Shown: piece after piece, positions 6,595 to 7,521 of the stretch
Numbering within the stretch: the stretch's first letter is position 1
Layout of the letters: each line of letters starts with the position of its first letter
Source of the DNA: Prevotellaceae bacterium
Lineage (GTDB): Bacteria > Bacteroidota > Bacteroidia > Bacteroidales > UBA932
Assembly: GCA_031259645.1 (NCBI GenBank)
Contig: JAIRLC010000125.1
Span: forward strand, 1 to 7,521
Length of the DNA: 7,521 bases
Direction of reading: 5' to 3'
The notes under the pieces: generated by a model
What the model saw: only the letters and a program-made list of their open reading frames with translations
Database searches by the model: none
What the model was told of the DNA's origin: nothing
Position numbers and translations under genes: made by a program

Positions 6595-7521
6595 TGACGA
6601 TGAACGCACAGGCTTTTCAACAACATATTCTGCAAGGCATCCCCGACGTATTACCTCCACCGAAGCCTTACGACGACACTATTAACCATGCGCCGAAGCG
6701 GAAAGATATTCTTGATAAGGAAGAAAAAAAATTAGCCTTGAAAAATGCATTGCGGTACTTTCCCGAAAAACATCATGCGGTATTGGCGCCCGAATTTTAC
6801 AACGAATTGGAAACGTATGGACGCATTTATATGTACCGCTTTCGCCCCGATTATGAAATATACGCCCGCCCCATTCATGAATATCCGTACCGCTCGCTGC
6901 AAGCCGCATCAATCATGGTCATGTTGAGCAACAATCTTGATAAGGCAGTGGCCCAACATCCGCATGAACTTATCACCTATGGCGGTAACGGTGCGGTATT
7001 TCAAAACTGGGCGCAATATTTACTCACGATGCAATATTTGGCCACGATGACCGACGAACAAACGCTAACACTATATTCGGGGCATCCGATGGGATTGTTC
7101 CCTTCGAGTAAAGAAGCGCCGCGCGTGGTAGTCACAAACGGCATGGTCATCCCGAATTATTCAAGCAAAGACCATTGGGAAAAATTTAACGCCCTGGGGG
7201 TTTCGCAATATGGACAAATGACCGCCGGATCATTCATGTATATTGGCCCGCAAGGGATTGTACATGGCACCACCATCACTGTAATGAATGTCGCGCGACG
7301 TGTAGCGAAAACAGGAAATACCGGCGGCAAATTATTTGTAAGCAGCGGGCTTGGCGGCATGTCGGGTGCGCAGGCTAAGGCGGCGGTGGTTTCGGGCATT
7401 GTAGGCGTTATCGCCGAAATTAATCCGAAAGTAGTACAAACACGCTACAATCAAGGTTGGGTAAATGAAATTTTCACTCAACTCGACACGCTTATACCCC
7501 GCATCCGCAAAGCGGTGAACG
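6591..7521 (+). CDS. hutU: Urocanate hydratase (urocanase), 3' end outside window
   Basis: The first 310 codons are present. The enzyme uses bound NAD+ as an electrophile to convert urocanate to imidazolone propionate, the second step of histidine breakdown in the cytoplasm. Diagnostic stretches are [13 protein letters not shown] (34-46), [19 protein letters not shown] (76-94), [16 protein letters not shown] (128-143), [12 protein letters not shown] (162-173), [20 protein letters not shown] (208-227) and [15 protein letters not shown] (253-267). The N-terminus fits the longer Bacteroidota type of about 650-680 residues rather than the roughly 555-residue Pseudomonas type. Three in-frame starts compete: 6591 (ATGA overlap with the alaS stop), 6594 and 6600. 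The last gives [10 protein letters not shown], the most usual-looking start, but 6591 would couple translation to alaS. I saw no separate promoter, so cotranscription with alaS is likely. Other hut genes may follow outside the window. Confidence 0.95.
   Translation, partial: MMTMNAQAFQQHILQGIPDVLPPPKPYDDTINHAPKRKDILDKEEKKLALKNALRYFPEKHHAVLAPEFYNELETYGRIYMYRFRPDYEIYARPIHEYPYRSLQAASIMVMLSNNLDKAVAQHPHELITYGGNGAVFQNWAQYLLTMQYLATMTDEQTLTLYSGHPMGLFPSSKEAPRVVVTNGMVIPNYSSKDHWEKFNALGVSQYGQMTAGSFMYIGPQGIVHGTTITVMNVARRVAKTGNTGGKLFVSSGLGGMSGAQAKAAVVSGIVGVIAEINPKVVQTRYNQGWVNEIFTQLDTLIPRIRKAVN

Noticed and set aside
6099..6635. Minus-strand open frame of 178 codons over the alaS end and hutU start
   Set aside because: It is antisense to conserved coding sequence of AlaRS (C-Ala domain) and urocanase, has low-complexity Ser/Cys-rich composition, and shows no domain.
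1..7521. Mobile element, CRISPR array, tRNA/rRNA gene or defence system
   Set aside because: Read through on both strands by eye: no direct-repeat array, no transposase or integrase, no terminal inverted repeats around a gene, and no tRNA-like cloverleaf. Almost every base belongs to conserved core genes.

Overview
The window looks like the chromosome of a Bacteroidales or closely related Bacteroidota bacterium. The evidence is the gene order, the close fit of the proteins to my memory of Bacteroidales homologues, the absence of Shine-Dalgarno sequences before most starts (A/T-rich leaders instead), and promoter-like TTTG / TAnnTTTG elements in place of -35/-10 boxes. Base composition is moderate and even, and I saw no mobile elements, tRNA or rRNA genes, or CRISPR arrays. 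Genus cannot be called from this sequence.

Layout: a 109-bp divergent intergenic region (3861-3969) splits the window. To the left, on the minus strand, five closely spaced genes read away from it: two tandem membrane-anchored M23 (LytM-type) peptidase genes (3860-2877 and 2870-1911), a small MerR-family regulator (1899-1561), a Nif3-family dinuclear-metal protein (1557-769) and a coiled-coil C4 zinc-ribbon protein (745-1, cut by the window edge). Gaps are 6, 11, 3 and 23 bp, so this is very likely one operon. To the right, on the plus strand, alaS (alanyl-tRNA synthetase, 3970-6594) is followed by urocanate hydratase (6591 to the edge), whose first possible start overlaps the alaS stop in an ATGA.

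Function: the left operon joins cell-wall hydrolysis (two peptidases, both with all metal and catalytic residues) to a regulator and to the Nif3/zinc-ribbon pair, whose cellular role is poorly defined. The right unit joins housekeeping tRNA charging to the second step of histidine breakdown, which is an odd pairing.

Most of the window is ordinary core genome and I do not see a clearly new system. The points most worth a second look are: (1) a perfect 7-bp inverted repeat inside the 20-bp spacer of the predicted peptidase-operon promoter, the classic place for a MerR-family operator, upstream of an operon that encodes a MerR protein; (2) a Nif3 protein that appears to have cleanly lost the PII-like insertion domain of the long form; (3) the tandem, diverged peptidase pair; (4) the alaS-hutU overlap.
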